A stretch of DNA of 64,000 nt from Pelecanus crispus (Eukaryota; Chordata; Aves; Pelecaniformes; Pelecanidae), in the NCBI RefSeq assembly GCF_030463565.1, contig NC_134660.1, positions 2,369,501 to 2,433,500 on the forward strand, read 5' to 3'. A program made the translations under genes and the position numbers. The notes beneath the pieces were generated by a model. It did no database searches. It saw only the letters and a list, made by a program, of their open reading frames with translations, and was not told where the DNA came from. Positions 19,266-29,600 of the stretch are shown one piece after another (the first letter of the stretch is position 1; the number at the start of each line of letters is the position of its first letter).

Positions 19266-20510
19266 ATAGCCCCAGGGGCCCGGTCCCTCTGTTTGTCCCA
19301 GACCCCAGGGACACCCTGTGTGTCCACCCCCATCATCACCCCCCCATCAGAGCCCTGTCGCGGCCACCAGAACAGGGCTGGCATCGGGGTGACCTGAGGC
19401 CACGGTGATGGGCTGGCAGGTTGGTGGCAGGGCTGTGTCACTGTCCCAGTGCCCTGTGGGGTCCCCATCTCTCACATCTCCCGTCAGCCCCTCTGGTGTC
19501 CCCTGCGTGGCTTGGGGTGGCCCCGCGCCGTGTCCCACCGTGGGCAGCATCACCCCGTGTGACCCCGGGCTGTCCCCCGTGTCCCCGGGTTCACCGGGGG
19601 CCTGGCCAGGCAGGGAGACCCCGACGCAGCCCCTCCGGCACAGCCAGGGCAGGGGAGCGGGGACGGAACAGGGGATCCAGACCAGTGGGATGACCGGGGC
19701 AGGGATGGGGACATGGCGGGGACAGGGGTGGGATGTGGACGGTGGTGGCAGCCATGCAATGGCGTTGGCCCTGCCCGGCTGTGGACTTGGACCCCGAGCT
19801 GGCCAGGAGGCGGGAGAGGGGGACGGGCAGTGGGTGAATGGTTAACCCGGGTCCGCGCGGCATCCTGGGAACGGCAGGGCCTGGCGGGCGCGAGCCCGCA
19901 GCCACCGAGTGCCGCCGGCACGGCCGTGGGCACCGCACGTGTGTTACGTGTGCCGCGTGCCGGACGGCCCCGCATCGCCATGGCCGGGCTGCGCCTGCCC
20001 CTGCCTGGCCCAGGCGACCAGCGGCAGGGCCGGTTGTGCCGAGCCGTACTGAGCTGTGCCAGGCTGCGCCGCGCCATGCCGACCTGTGCCGTGCCGAGCC
20101 ATGCCATGCCATGCCGTTCCGTGGGCCAGCCCAGGGCCGTGCACATCCCGCAGACCCGTTGCAAATCATTTTGGGGCCGAAACCGGAGCGCTGGCCGGTG
20201 GCCATGCGCTCCCCAAGCGCTGCAGCACCGCGTGGGCGCTGGCACCGGCGGCGGGGCGGGGGCGAGGGGTGACGCCGCAGCATGGGGGGCCGTGCCGACA
20301 GGCGGGCTTGGGGCAGTTCCCACGGCGGGCACGGGCGCCGGCTCCTTCGCCCCCGGCCTGTCGGCGCGGCCGCCCCGGCCCGGATGCCAGCGCGGTGAGG
20401 TGGAGCTGGGAGCGGCCGCCAGAACTGGTTTGGCCAGACCCGAGGAGGTGTCTGGGCTGGGCCGCCACCATGCTCCACTTCCTGCTCCCACCGGCGCCGT
20501 GCTTGCCCGC
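19266..20510. other. GRB7 intron 1, unique GC-rich part
   Basis: Between minisatellite B and the 15-bp array. GC-rich, with many GTGCCGTGCC-like pseudo-repeats from about 20030 to 20130. No gene, RNA or element was recognised. Confidence 0.5.
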
Positions 20511-20514
20511 TGCG

Positions 20515-20990
20515 GCTCAGCCCGGCAAAGCTGAGCCCAGCAAAGCTCAGCCTGGCACGGCTCAGCCTGGCAAAGCTCAGCCTGGCAAAGCTAAGCCCGG
20601 CACAGCTCAGCCCAGCATGGCTCAGCCTGGCAAAGCTGAGACCAGCAAAGCTCAGCCTGGCAAAGCTAAGCCCAGCACAGCTCAGCCCAGCACGGCTCAG
20701 CCTGGCACGGCTCAGCCTGGCACAGCTCAGCATGGCACAGCTCGGCCTGGCACAGCTCAGCCTGGCATGGCTCAGCCCGGCACAACTCAGCCTGGCATGG
20801 CTCAGCCCGGCAAAGCTTGGCCTGGCACAGCTCAGCCCAGCACGGCTCAGCCTGGCAAAGCTGAGACCAGCAAAGCTCAGCCCGGCACAGCTCAGCCCAG
20901 CACAGCCCAGCCCGGCACAGCTCGGCCCGGCACAGCTCAGCCCGGCACAGCTCAGCCCAGCACAGCCCAGCTCACTTTGGCCCAATTCGT
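20515..20990 (+). repeat. 15-bp minisatellite (CTCAGCCTGGCACAG)
   Basis: About 32 copies of a 15-bp unit, CTCAGCC(T/C)(G/A)GCA(C/A)(A/G)G, in the probable GRB7 intron 1. Because 15 is a multiple of three, all frames stay open over long distances and encode pentapeptide repeats (AQPGT, for example). I treat these frames as artefacts. Confidence 0.88.
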
Positions 20991-21576
20991 CTCAGCCCAC
21001 CTCGGCTCCACCAGCCCCAGCCCGGCTCCGTCGGTGTCTCCCGGCGTCACCAGGCTCTCCGTAGTGATGTGGGGGCACCGGCGAGGGTCCCGCGTGGGAC
21101 GTGGAGGCGCTGGGGGATTCTCGGTCTCCTCGCGGGGGGCCGTGCTCCCCGCTGGGCTCACGCTCCTGCCCCCCCAGCTCCCGCACTGGGATGGGGCTGG
21201 AGGGACGGGGACCCCCCAACCCTTGGCGGCTGCTCGGGGCTTGGCCGGACCCCCACGGGGTGCGGGGGGCCGGGGGCAGGCGGGGCGGCGTTGAGTCACG
21301 CCGGCACGCACTGACTCACCGCTTGTCTGGGCGCCGGCAAAACACCACCCAGGCGGGTGCCAAGGGTGGGCAGCCCCTGGCAGCGCCGCGGCACTGGCTG
21401 CCTGCGCCGGCGCGGCGGCGATTCCCGGCATGCTGCCCACGTGGAGCCCGGCGCGGTGTCCCACGGGGGCTGCCCACACGTGGCCACGGACCCCCAGCCC
21501 CGCTGCCCCGGGGACAAAGGCCCGGAGCCTCGTGCGGTGCAGGACACACTCTCTCTCCCCCCCCCCAGATAATGCC

Positions 21577-24500
21577 ATGGACGGGGGGGCTCAGCAGAGC
21601 AGCCTCCGGGAGCCCCCCGGGCCGGGCGGCACAGAGCATGAGGGGGTCCTCGGCGAGTGGGACGGGGGCGAGGGGCCGCCCGAGGTCAAGCGCTCCCAGC
21701 CCCTCTTCATCCATGGCAGCAGGTGGGTGGGGGGCCCGGATGCCGAGGCTCTCCCGTGGAAGTGGGGGGGTGTCCAGCGGATTGAGGGGGGGCAAAGGTG
21801 TGGGGATGGGGGCACAGGACCCGGTGCTGGGGGGGGTCTGAGGGCGCTCAGCCCCTCTCTGCCCGCAGCCGGCAGCTGCCGGAGGAGGAGGAGCCGCGCG
21901 CTTCGTCGCTCCCCAGCATCCCCAACCCCTTCCCCGAGCTCTGCAGCCCCTCCAACTCGCCCATCCTCAGCAGCCCGACCCTGGGGCAGGGTCCCCCCCG
22001 CGAAGGCACCTCCCATGTGAGTCGGGGAGCAGGGGGCAAGGGAAGGGGGGTTCGGCCCCCCGGGGACGCGGGGTCCCCTCCCTGACGCCCGCCCTGGCGC
22101 GTGCCGGCAGGTGGTGAAGGTTTTCGGCGAGGACGGCGCGTGCCGCTCGCTGGAGGCGTCGGCGGGGACCACGGCGCGGCAGCTCTGCGAGACGCTGGTG
22201 CGGAGGACGCGGGCGCTGCAGGACCACAGCTGGGCCCTGGTTGAACTGCACCAGCACCTGGCCCTGGGTGAGCCGCCGGCACAGCGCGGCACGGCGCGGC
22301 ACTGGGCCCCCCCCGGCCGCCCCACTGAGCCCCGTGTGTCCCCCCTCTCAGAGCGATGCCTGGAGGACCACGAGTCGGTGGTGGAGGTGCAGAGCTCCTG
22401 GCACCCGGGCGCCGACAGCCGCTTCGTCTTCCGCAAGAACTTCGCCAAGTACGAGCTCTTCAAGAGCAACGCGGTACGTGGCTGCCGGAGCAAAGCCCAC
22501 GGGGACCCGGGTGTCCCACGGGGACCCGGATGCCCCACAGGGACCCGTACGTCCCACGGGGACCCTGAGCACCCCGCGGGTGTCCCCTGACCCCCCTGTC
22601 CCCCCAGCAGTCCCTCTTCCCCGAGGTGATGGTGTCCAGCTGCCTGGAGGCGAATAAGAGCATGGCACACTCCGAGCTCATCCAGGTACGGGACCACCGT
22701 GCCCAGCCATGCCGTGGGGACCCCAATGTGCCACGGGGACCCCGATGTGCCGTGGGGACCCCAATGTGCCATGGGGACCCCACCATGCCATGGGGACCCC
22801 AATGTGCCATGGGGATCCTGCTGTGCCATGGGGACCCCAATGTACCATGGGGACCCTGCTGTGCCATGGGGACCCCAATGTGCCGTGGGGACCCCAATGT
22901 GCCATGGGGACCCTAATGTGCTGTGGGGACCCCAATGTGCCATGGGGACCCCAATGTGCTGTGGGGACCCCACCATGCCATGGGGACCCCAATGTGCCAT
23001 GGGGACCCTAATGTGCCATGGGGACCCCACCATGCCACGGGGACCCCAATGTGCCATGGGGATCCTGCTGTGCTGTGGGGACCCCAATGTGCCATGGGGA
23101 CCCCAGTGTGCTGTGGGGACCCCAATGTGCCATGGGGACCCTGCTGTGCCATGGGGACCCCAATGTGCTGTGGGGACCCTGCTGTGCTGTGGGGACGCCG
23201 CCATGCCGTGGGGACCCCAATGTGCCATGGGGATCCTGCTGTGCCATGGGGACCCCGCCATGCTGTGAGGACCCTGCCGTGCCCCTCAGCCCTCATTCCC
23301 CCCCAGAACTTCCTCAACTCCGGGAGCTGCCCCGAGGTCCAGGGTTTCCTGCACCTGCGGGAGGCTGGGCGCAAGGTCTGGAAGCGTTTCTACTTCTCCC
23401 TGCGCCGCTCGGGGCTCTACTACTCCACCAAAGGCACCTCCAAGGTGAGGGGGCGGGTGGGGGGCACGGCTGGGGGGGTGCGGAGGGGCTGACACCCACC
23501 CCACAGCCCTGACACCCCCCCCCCGCCCCATCCCAGGACCCCCGGCACCTCCAGTACTTTGCCGACCTCACCGAGTCCAACATCTACTACGTGACGCAGG
23601 GCAAGAAGCACTACGGGACGCCCACCGAGTTTGGCTTCTGCATCAAGGTGGGGATGTCCCTGCCTGGAAGCAGGGCTGGGGGTCCCATCCCTTCTGCGTG
23701 CCTTCCCCTGCCAAGGGGTCTCTGCCCCCCCGAGAGCCGACCGGGGCTGCCCCGTGACGGCTTTGGCTTCTCCCCGCAGCCCTACAAGGTGCGGAGCGGC
23801 GTGAAGGGCCTGAAGCTGCTCTGCAGTGAGGATGAGCAGAGCCGGAGCTGCTGGATGGCGGCTTTCCGCCTCTTCAAGGTGGGCTCTGGCCCCAGCGGGG
23901 TGGTGCCGGTCCCTGTGCTGGGTGGGATTCCGGGGGGATGCTGGGGGGATGCTGGGCGGATGCTGGGGGGATGCTGGGGGGATGCTGGGGGGAATGCCGG
24001 AGGGATGTCCCCATCCCTGTGCCAGAACAGATGCAGGATGGGCGTCCCCGTCCCCGTGCGGGGTAGATGTAGATGTCCCCAGCCCCAAGCTAGGAGGATG
24101 CGGACATCCCCGTTCCCACACCAGGCGGGTGCTCCCCCACCCCGCTGTGGGACGGGGGCCCCACGGGACCCCCCCCAGCTCACAGGGCTGTTCCCCCCAG
24201 TACGGCATGCAGCTCTACCGCAACTACCAGCAAGCACAAGCACGGCTGAGCCAGCCCCCCTGGATCGGCCCCACACCCCTGGTGAGTGCCCCCCCCACTT
24301 CCCCCCTGCAGCCCCCATCCCGCAGGGAGCCCCCCCGTCACCCCCCACCCTTGCCCGTCCCTCCCAGCGAAGCGTCTCAGACAACGCGCTGGTGGCCATG
24401 GACTTCTCGGGATGCACGGGCCGGGTGATCGAGAACCCCACTGAGGTGCTGACGGTGGCCCTGGAGGAGGCACAGGCCTGGAGGGTGAGTTGGGGTGCAG

Positions 24501-25521
24501 GGGTGCGAGGGGGGAGTCCCCCCCGAGCCCACCCTAACGCCCTCTCCTTGCTTTGCACATCCAGAAGAAGACGACGCACCGGTACAGCCTGCCGGCAGCC
24601 TGCCAGAGCTCCCCGCTGAGCGCCGGTGAGCAGCGCCCAGCCACGGGGTCCCATCCGGCAGAGCTGGGTTGTGCCGAGGGCGGGGGGTGTCCCTGCCCCA
24701 TGTGGGGGTTCCCCCCCTCAAGCCTGACGCCCATCTTCCCTGCAGCCATCCACCGCACCCAGCCCTGGTTCCACGGGCGCATCTCCCGGGAGGACACTCA
24801 GCAGCTCATCGGCCGTCAGGGCTTGGTGGACGGGTACGGGGACCCCAGGGGGGTCGAGGTCCCCGGGGTTCATTGTGGGGGGACATGGGACCCCTGGGGG
24901 GTACATGACCCCTGGGGTTATAGGGCCCTGCGGTTCCTGGGGTGATGCAGGACCCCTGGGAGATGGCGGGGGAACGGGATCCCAGGGGGGTTGGGACCCC
25001 CAAGGGTTTGCAGGGGATCTGCAGCCCCCAGGGGTACGGGAGCTTGGGGTTGGGGGGTGGGGGCAGGACCCTGGGGCTCCCGGGGGGGATACAGGGCTCT
25101 GGGGGGTCGAGCACCCCGGGGGGGGGGGACGACCCTGGGGGTGACACGGGGGCAGCGGAGGGGGCCCAGGGCCAGCAGTGACCCCCTCCCCGGGGCTTGC
25201 AGCGTCTTCCTGGTGCGGGAGAGCCAGCGCAACCCCAAGGGCTTCGTCCTGTCCCTGTGCCACCTGCAGAGAGTCAAACACTATCTCATCCTGCCGGTGA
25301 GTGCTGGCGGGGGGCGGTGCGGGGCCGGGGGGGCACCGGGGGGCTGCGAGGGCCTGAGCCACGCTCCCCGGCAGAGCGAGGAGGAGGGACAGCTCTACTT
25401 CACCATGGACGACGGGCAGACCCGCTTCGCCGACCTCATCCAGCTCGTGGAGTTTCACCAGATTAACCGCGGCATCCTGCCCTGCAAGCTGCGGCACTAC
25501 TGCACCTGCGTGGCCCTCTGA
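21577..25521 (+). CDS. GRB7: GRB7 SH2 adaptor, complete coding region, 14 coding exons
   Basis: Cytoplasmic adaptor of the GRB7/10/14 family that binds phosphotyrosines of ERBB receptors and FAK. Coding exons: 21577-21722, 21869-22016, 22111-22267, 22352-22473, 22608-22685, 23307-23444, 23537-23647, 23780-23878, 24201-24281, 24368-24484, 24565-24625, 24746-24833, 25203-25296, 25375-25521; all borders are GT/AG and the sum is 1587 nt, 528 residues (human 532). Order: acidic N-terminus; the family motif [10 protein letters not shown] at 64-73; RA domain about 99-190; PH domain about 226-335 (GFLHL...[16 protein letters not shown]); BPS linker with [17 protein letters not shown]2 domain from WFHGRISRE at 427 with FLVRES Arg454 as phosphotyrosine contact; ending CTCVAL. 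The start ATG is in a good context (GCCATGG), eight bases after the acceptor; the overlapping ATG four bases upstream is out of frame. Confidence 0.96.
22708..23280 (+). repeat. 19-bp minisatellite in GRB7 intron 5
   Basis: About 30 copies of the unit GTGCCATGGGGACCCCAAT, with CTG and ATCCTG variants, filling almost the whole intron between exons 22608-22685 and 23307-23444. It runs to within about 27 bp of the downstream acceptor. The unit length is not a multiple of three, so open frames cycle through a 19-residue repeat. Confidence 0.9.
23937..24006 (+). repeat. 13-bp GGGGGGATGCTGG microrepeat in GRB7 intron 8
   Basis: Five to six tandem copies of GGATGCTGGGGG with one GGGCGG variant, inside the intron following exon 23780-23878. 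Confidence 0.75.
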
Positions 25522-26380
25522 GCCCGGCATCACCAGCACCGCGTGGCATGGCCGGCACGGCACAGCCTGGCACAGCCCAGCACCACCGGCAAGGTTCGGC
25601 ACAGCCTGGCACCACCGGCACGGCACAGCCTGGCACAGCCCAGCACCACCGGCAAGGTTCGGCACAGCCTGGCACCACCGGCACGGCACAGCCTGGCACA
25701 GCCCAGCACCACCGGCAAGGTTCGGCACAGCCTGGCACCACCGGCACGGCACAGCCTGGCACAGCCCAGCACCACCGGCAAGGTTCGGCACAGCCTGGCA
25801 CCACCGGCACGGCACAGCCTGGCACAGCCCAGCACCACCGGCAAGGTTCGGCACAGCCTGGCACCACCGGCACGGCACAGCCTGGCACAGCCCAGCACCA
25901 CCAGCACGGTTTGGCACAGCCTGGCACCACCGGCATGGCTTGGCACAGCCTGGCACAGCCCAGCACCACCGGCACGGCTTGGAACAGCCCAGCATGGGGC
26001 GGCAGGATCGGGGCCAGCTCGGCGCAGCAAGCACAGGGCTGAGGACGGCTCCTCCGCCGCCAGCCGCCCGCCCTGCGCCCCAGGTGCTGGCTCTGCCCGC
26101 GGGGTCCTGGGGTGCCGGCGCCGCCGGGCCCCCCAACACTCAAGCACTTTCTCCCCCCCACCCCCCGCAGCACCGGCTCCAAGTGTCCCCGAGTGTCCCC
26201 GTGGGGCCCTGGCACTCCTCACCCCCGGGCCAGGTGGATCGGGGGTCCCCAGCCCCAGAGGCGGGGTCCTGGGGGGGTGGGGGGAGCACCCACCACCGCG
26301 TCCCCCCCCGTCCCCGCGAGGCCAGTCGAACTGTGATGTGTTTTATACCAGTGAGAATAAAGGTTATTTTTTCAGAGCTC
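25522..26380 (+). other. GRB7 3' UTR with AATAAA at 26356-26361
   Basis: Follows the TGA at 25519-25521. A canonical AATAAA (26356-26361) followed by a T-rich element (GGTTATTTTTTC) marks the 3' end near 26380. The first half of the UTR is the 63-bp tandem repeat described separately. Confidence 0.8.
25548..25985 (+). repeat. 63-bp minisatellite in the GRB7 3' UTR
   Basis: Tandem copies, marked by AAGGTTCGGCACAGCCTGGC at 25591, 25654, 25717, 25780 and 25843 (exact 63-bp spacing), followed by degenerate copies to about 25985. It is built from shorter GGCACAGCCTGGCAC and CAGCACCACC subunits. It begins about 27 bases after the stop codon and would be transcribed in the mature mRNA. Confidence 0.9.
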
Positions 26381-26582
26381 CCGCCTCGCCCCCTCTAAAG
26401 AAAAAGCCGGGGTGCCGGGGGGGTCCCGTCCCCCCAGCCCCCCGCTGTCAGCAGTCGCGCGGCTGGCAGCGTCCCCATGTCCCAACGTGTCCCCGCCGTG
26501 CCCCGCGTCCTGCACAAAGGCCTCTCTGTGCATCCCGGGCACCACGTGCGGCTCAGCCACGCGGCCGCCGGCAAATCCTGGT

Positions 26583-26689
26583 GGGATTAGCGGCCGGGGG
26601 GGAGATTAAGGGCTCGGATTTGGGAGGGCCGGGGCCAGGCCAGCTGCTATTAAAGGCGGGGGGCCAGGGAGCGGGGCCGTGGCTGCGCC
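26583..26689 (+). promoter_or_regulatory. RDH8-like promoter: CRX/OTX-type motifs and TATTAAA
   Basis: GGGATTAG (26583-26590, CTAATCCC on the other strand) is a consensus CRX/OTX photoreceptor homeodomain site, and AGATTAA follows at 26603-26609. A TATA-like TATTAAA lies at 26648-26654, about 36 bases before the start codon. The assignment rests on motifs and position; the CRX link fits the photoreceptor expression of RDH8. Confidence 0.5.
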
Positions 26690-29600
26690 ATGGCTCCCAA
26701 GACGGTGCTGATCACCGGCTGCTCCTCCGGCATTGGGCTGGCGCTGGCCGTCCGGCTGGCACGGGACAAGCAGCGCCGCTTCCGAGGTGAGCGGGGTGGA
26801 GGGACCCCCCCCCCCATTCCCCGGAGAGACCCCGCACGGGGCTGAGCCGCCTCTGCCCCCAGTCATCGCCACCATGAGGAATGTGGGCAGGAGCGGGGCG
26901 CTGGCGGCGGCGGCGGGGCCGGCGCTGGGCCGGACGCTGGAGATCAAGCAGCTGGACGTCTGCGACGAGGGCTCCATCCGCGCCTGCCTCGACAGCATCC
27001 CCGGGCGCCACGTTGACATCCTGGGTGAGCGCTGGGACCCCCCCTCCCACCGCGTCCCCATGGTGCCCTGCGGCAGGGACCCCTGCGCCGGGGACCCTCC
27101 ATGCTGGGGACACCCTGTGCGCCACGGGAACCCTGCGCCAGGGACCCTCTGTGTGCCACGGGTACCCCGTGCACTGGGGACCGTCCGTGCCAAGCATGTC
27201 CCATGCTGGGGACCCTCTGTGCGCCACGGGCACCCTGCACCAGGGACCCTCCATGTGCCACGGGTACCCCGTGCACTGGGGACCGTCCGTGCCAAGCATG
27301 TCCCATGCTGGGGACCCTCCATGCTGGGGACACCCTGTGCGCCACGGGCACCCTGCACCAGGGACCCTCCATGTGCCACGGGTACCCCGTGCACTGGGGA
27401 CCGTCCGTGCCAAGCATGTCCCATGCTGGGGACCCTCCATGCTGGGGACACCCTGTGCACCATGGGCACCCTGCACCAGGGACCCTCCGTGCGCCACGGG
27501 TACCCCGTGCACTGGGGACCGTCCGTGCCAAGCATGTCCCATGCTGGGGACTCTCCATGCTGGGGACACCCTGTGCGCCACGGGCACCCTGCACCAGGGA
27601 CCCTCCGTGCGCCACGGGTACCCCGTGCACTGGGGACCGTCCGTGCCAAGCATGTCCTGTGCCAGGGACTGTCCATGCTGGGGACACCCTGTGCGCCATG
27701 GGCACCCTGCACCAGGGACCCTCCGTGTGCCACGGGTACCCTGTGCACTGAGGACCGTCCATGCCAAGCATGTCCTGTGCCGGGGACCCTCTGTGCACCC
27801 AGTGCTGGGACCCCTCCATGTCAGGGACACCCTGTGCGCCAGGGACCCCCTGACCCCACGCACCGGGGACCCTCCATGCCAGGGACATCCCGCACCAGGG
27901 ACCCTCTGTGCTCTGGGGACCCTCTGTGCTGGGGACACCCCGTGTACCAGGGACCCTCCACACCCAGGCCATCGCATGCTGGGGACCCTCCATGCACCTG
28001 GCACCCTCTGTGCATCGGGGACCCTCTGAGCAGGGGGCACGGGACCCCCCCCTACACAGGGGCTGCCCTGCTGACACCCCGTGCCTGCAGTCAGCAACGC
28101 CGGGGTGGGCATGGCGGGTCCCCTGGAGTGCCAGAGCTTGGCGGCCATGCAGAGCCTCATGGACACCAACTTCTTCGGCCTCGTCCGCCTGGTCAAGGAG
28201 GTGCTGCCCGACATGAAGCGGCGCCGCGGGGGCCATATCGTGGTCATCAGCAGCATCATGGGCCTGCAGGGTAGGGGGGGGACGGGGTGTCCTGGTGGGA
28301 CCAGCCCCCGCCCCCAGCCCTGACTGGGACCCCCTGCCCGCCCAGGCATCGTCTTCAACGACATCTACGCCGCCTCCAAGTTCGCGGTGGAGGGTTTCTG
28401 CGAGAGCCTGGTAGTCCAGGCGCTGCGTTTCAACGTGGCGTGAGTGGCGGGGGCTGGCGGCCGGCGCGGCCCCCCGGGGCGGGGGGGATTTGGGGAGGTG
28501 CCGGGGTCCCCAGCACCCCATCCCCGGGCAGGATCAGCCTGGTGGAGCCGGGGCCGGTGATGACGGAGTTTGAGGTGAAGCTGTACGAGGAAGCCAAACG
28601 CGCCGACTACTCGCGGACAGACCCCGAGACGGCCGACATCTTCACCAACCTCTACCTGAGGAACTCCAAGGACATCTTCGCCAGCCTGGGCCAGAGCCCC
28701 GAGGACATCGCGGAGGTGACGGGCGGGCGGGTGGCCCCGCCGGGCCGGGGGCTGCCCTCTTCCCACGCCTCCCACCCGGCAGCCCCTGGCCGGCTCTGGA
28801 GGGGCCCCTGCCAGCCCCAGTGTGGAGCAGCGACCCCCAGCCGGCCCCAGGGCAGGGTCCTGCCCCGGCGGCTCCTTCCCACCAGCTCCATCCTGGGGGG
28901 CTGAGCCTGGCTGGGAGCGGGGATGGGGATGGGATGGGATGGGAGTGGGGATGGGATGGGGATGGGAATGGGGAGTGGGGATGGGAATGGGGAATGGGGA
29001 TGGGATGGGATGAGATGGGAATGGGAATGGGAATGGAGATGGGATGGGAGTGGGGATGGGATGGGAGTGGGGATGGGATGGGAATGGGAATGGGGAGTGG
29101 GGATGGGAATGGGGAATAGCGATGGGATGGGATGAGATGGGAATGGGAATGGGAATGGGGATGGGATGGGAATGGGAATGGGGATGGGATGGGAGTGGGG
29201 ATGGGATGGGATGGGATGGGAATGGGAATGGGGAGTGGGGATGGGAATGGGGAATGGGGATGGGATGGGATGAGATGGGAATGGGAATGGGGATGGGAGT
29301 GGGGATGGGATGGGAATGGGAATGGGGAGTGGGGATGGGAATGGGGAATGGGGATGGGGATGGGAATGGGGATGGGGATGGGAATGGGGAATGGGGATGG
29401 GATGGGAATGGGAATGGGGAGTGGGATGGGAATGGGGAGTGGGGATGGGAATGGGGAATGGGGATGGGATGGGATGAGATGGGAATGGGGATGGGAATGG
29501 GGATGGGAATGGGGATGGGAATGGGGATGGGATGGGATGGGAATGGGGAGTGGGATGGGAATGGGAATGGGGAGTGGGGATGGGAATGGGGATAGGATGG

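Noticed and set aside
20056-21294. 412-codon open frame with AQPGT/K pentapeptide repeats
   Set aside because: Generated by the 15-bp minisatellite, whose length keeps frames open. No start context, splice structure or homology.
22699-23374. Long cysteine/tryptophan-rich frames on both strands ([17 protein letters not shown] type)
   Set aside because: Translations of the 19-bp intronic repeat of GRB7, present in every frame.
25543-26790. 415-codon frame after the GRB7 stop
   Set aside because: Starts in the 63-bp 3' UTR repeat, crosses the GRB7 poly(A) signal and the RDH8-like promoter; no coherent protein.
26712-28521. Frames of 500 and more codons on both strands in the RDH8-like gene
   Set aside because: Produced by the 118-bp intronic repeat; the true exons are short and join in another frame.
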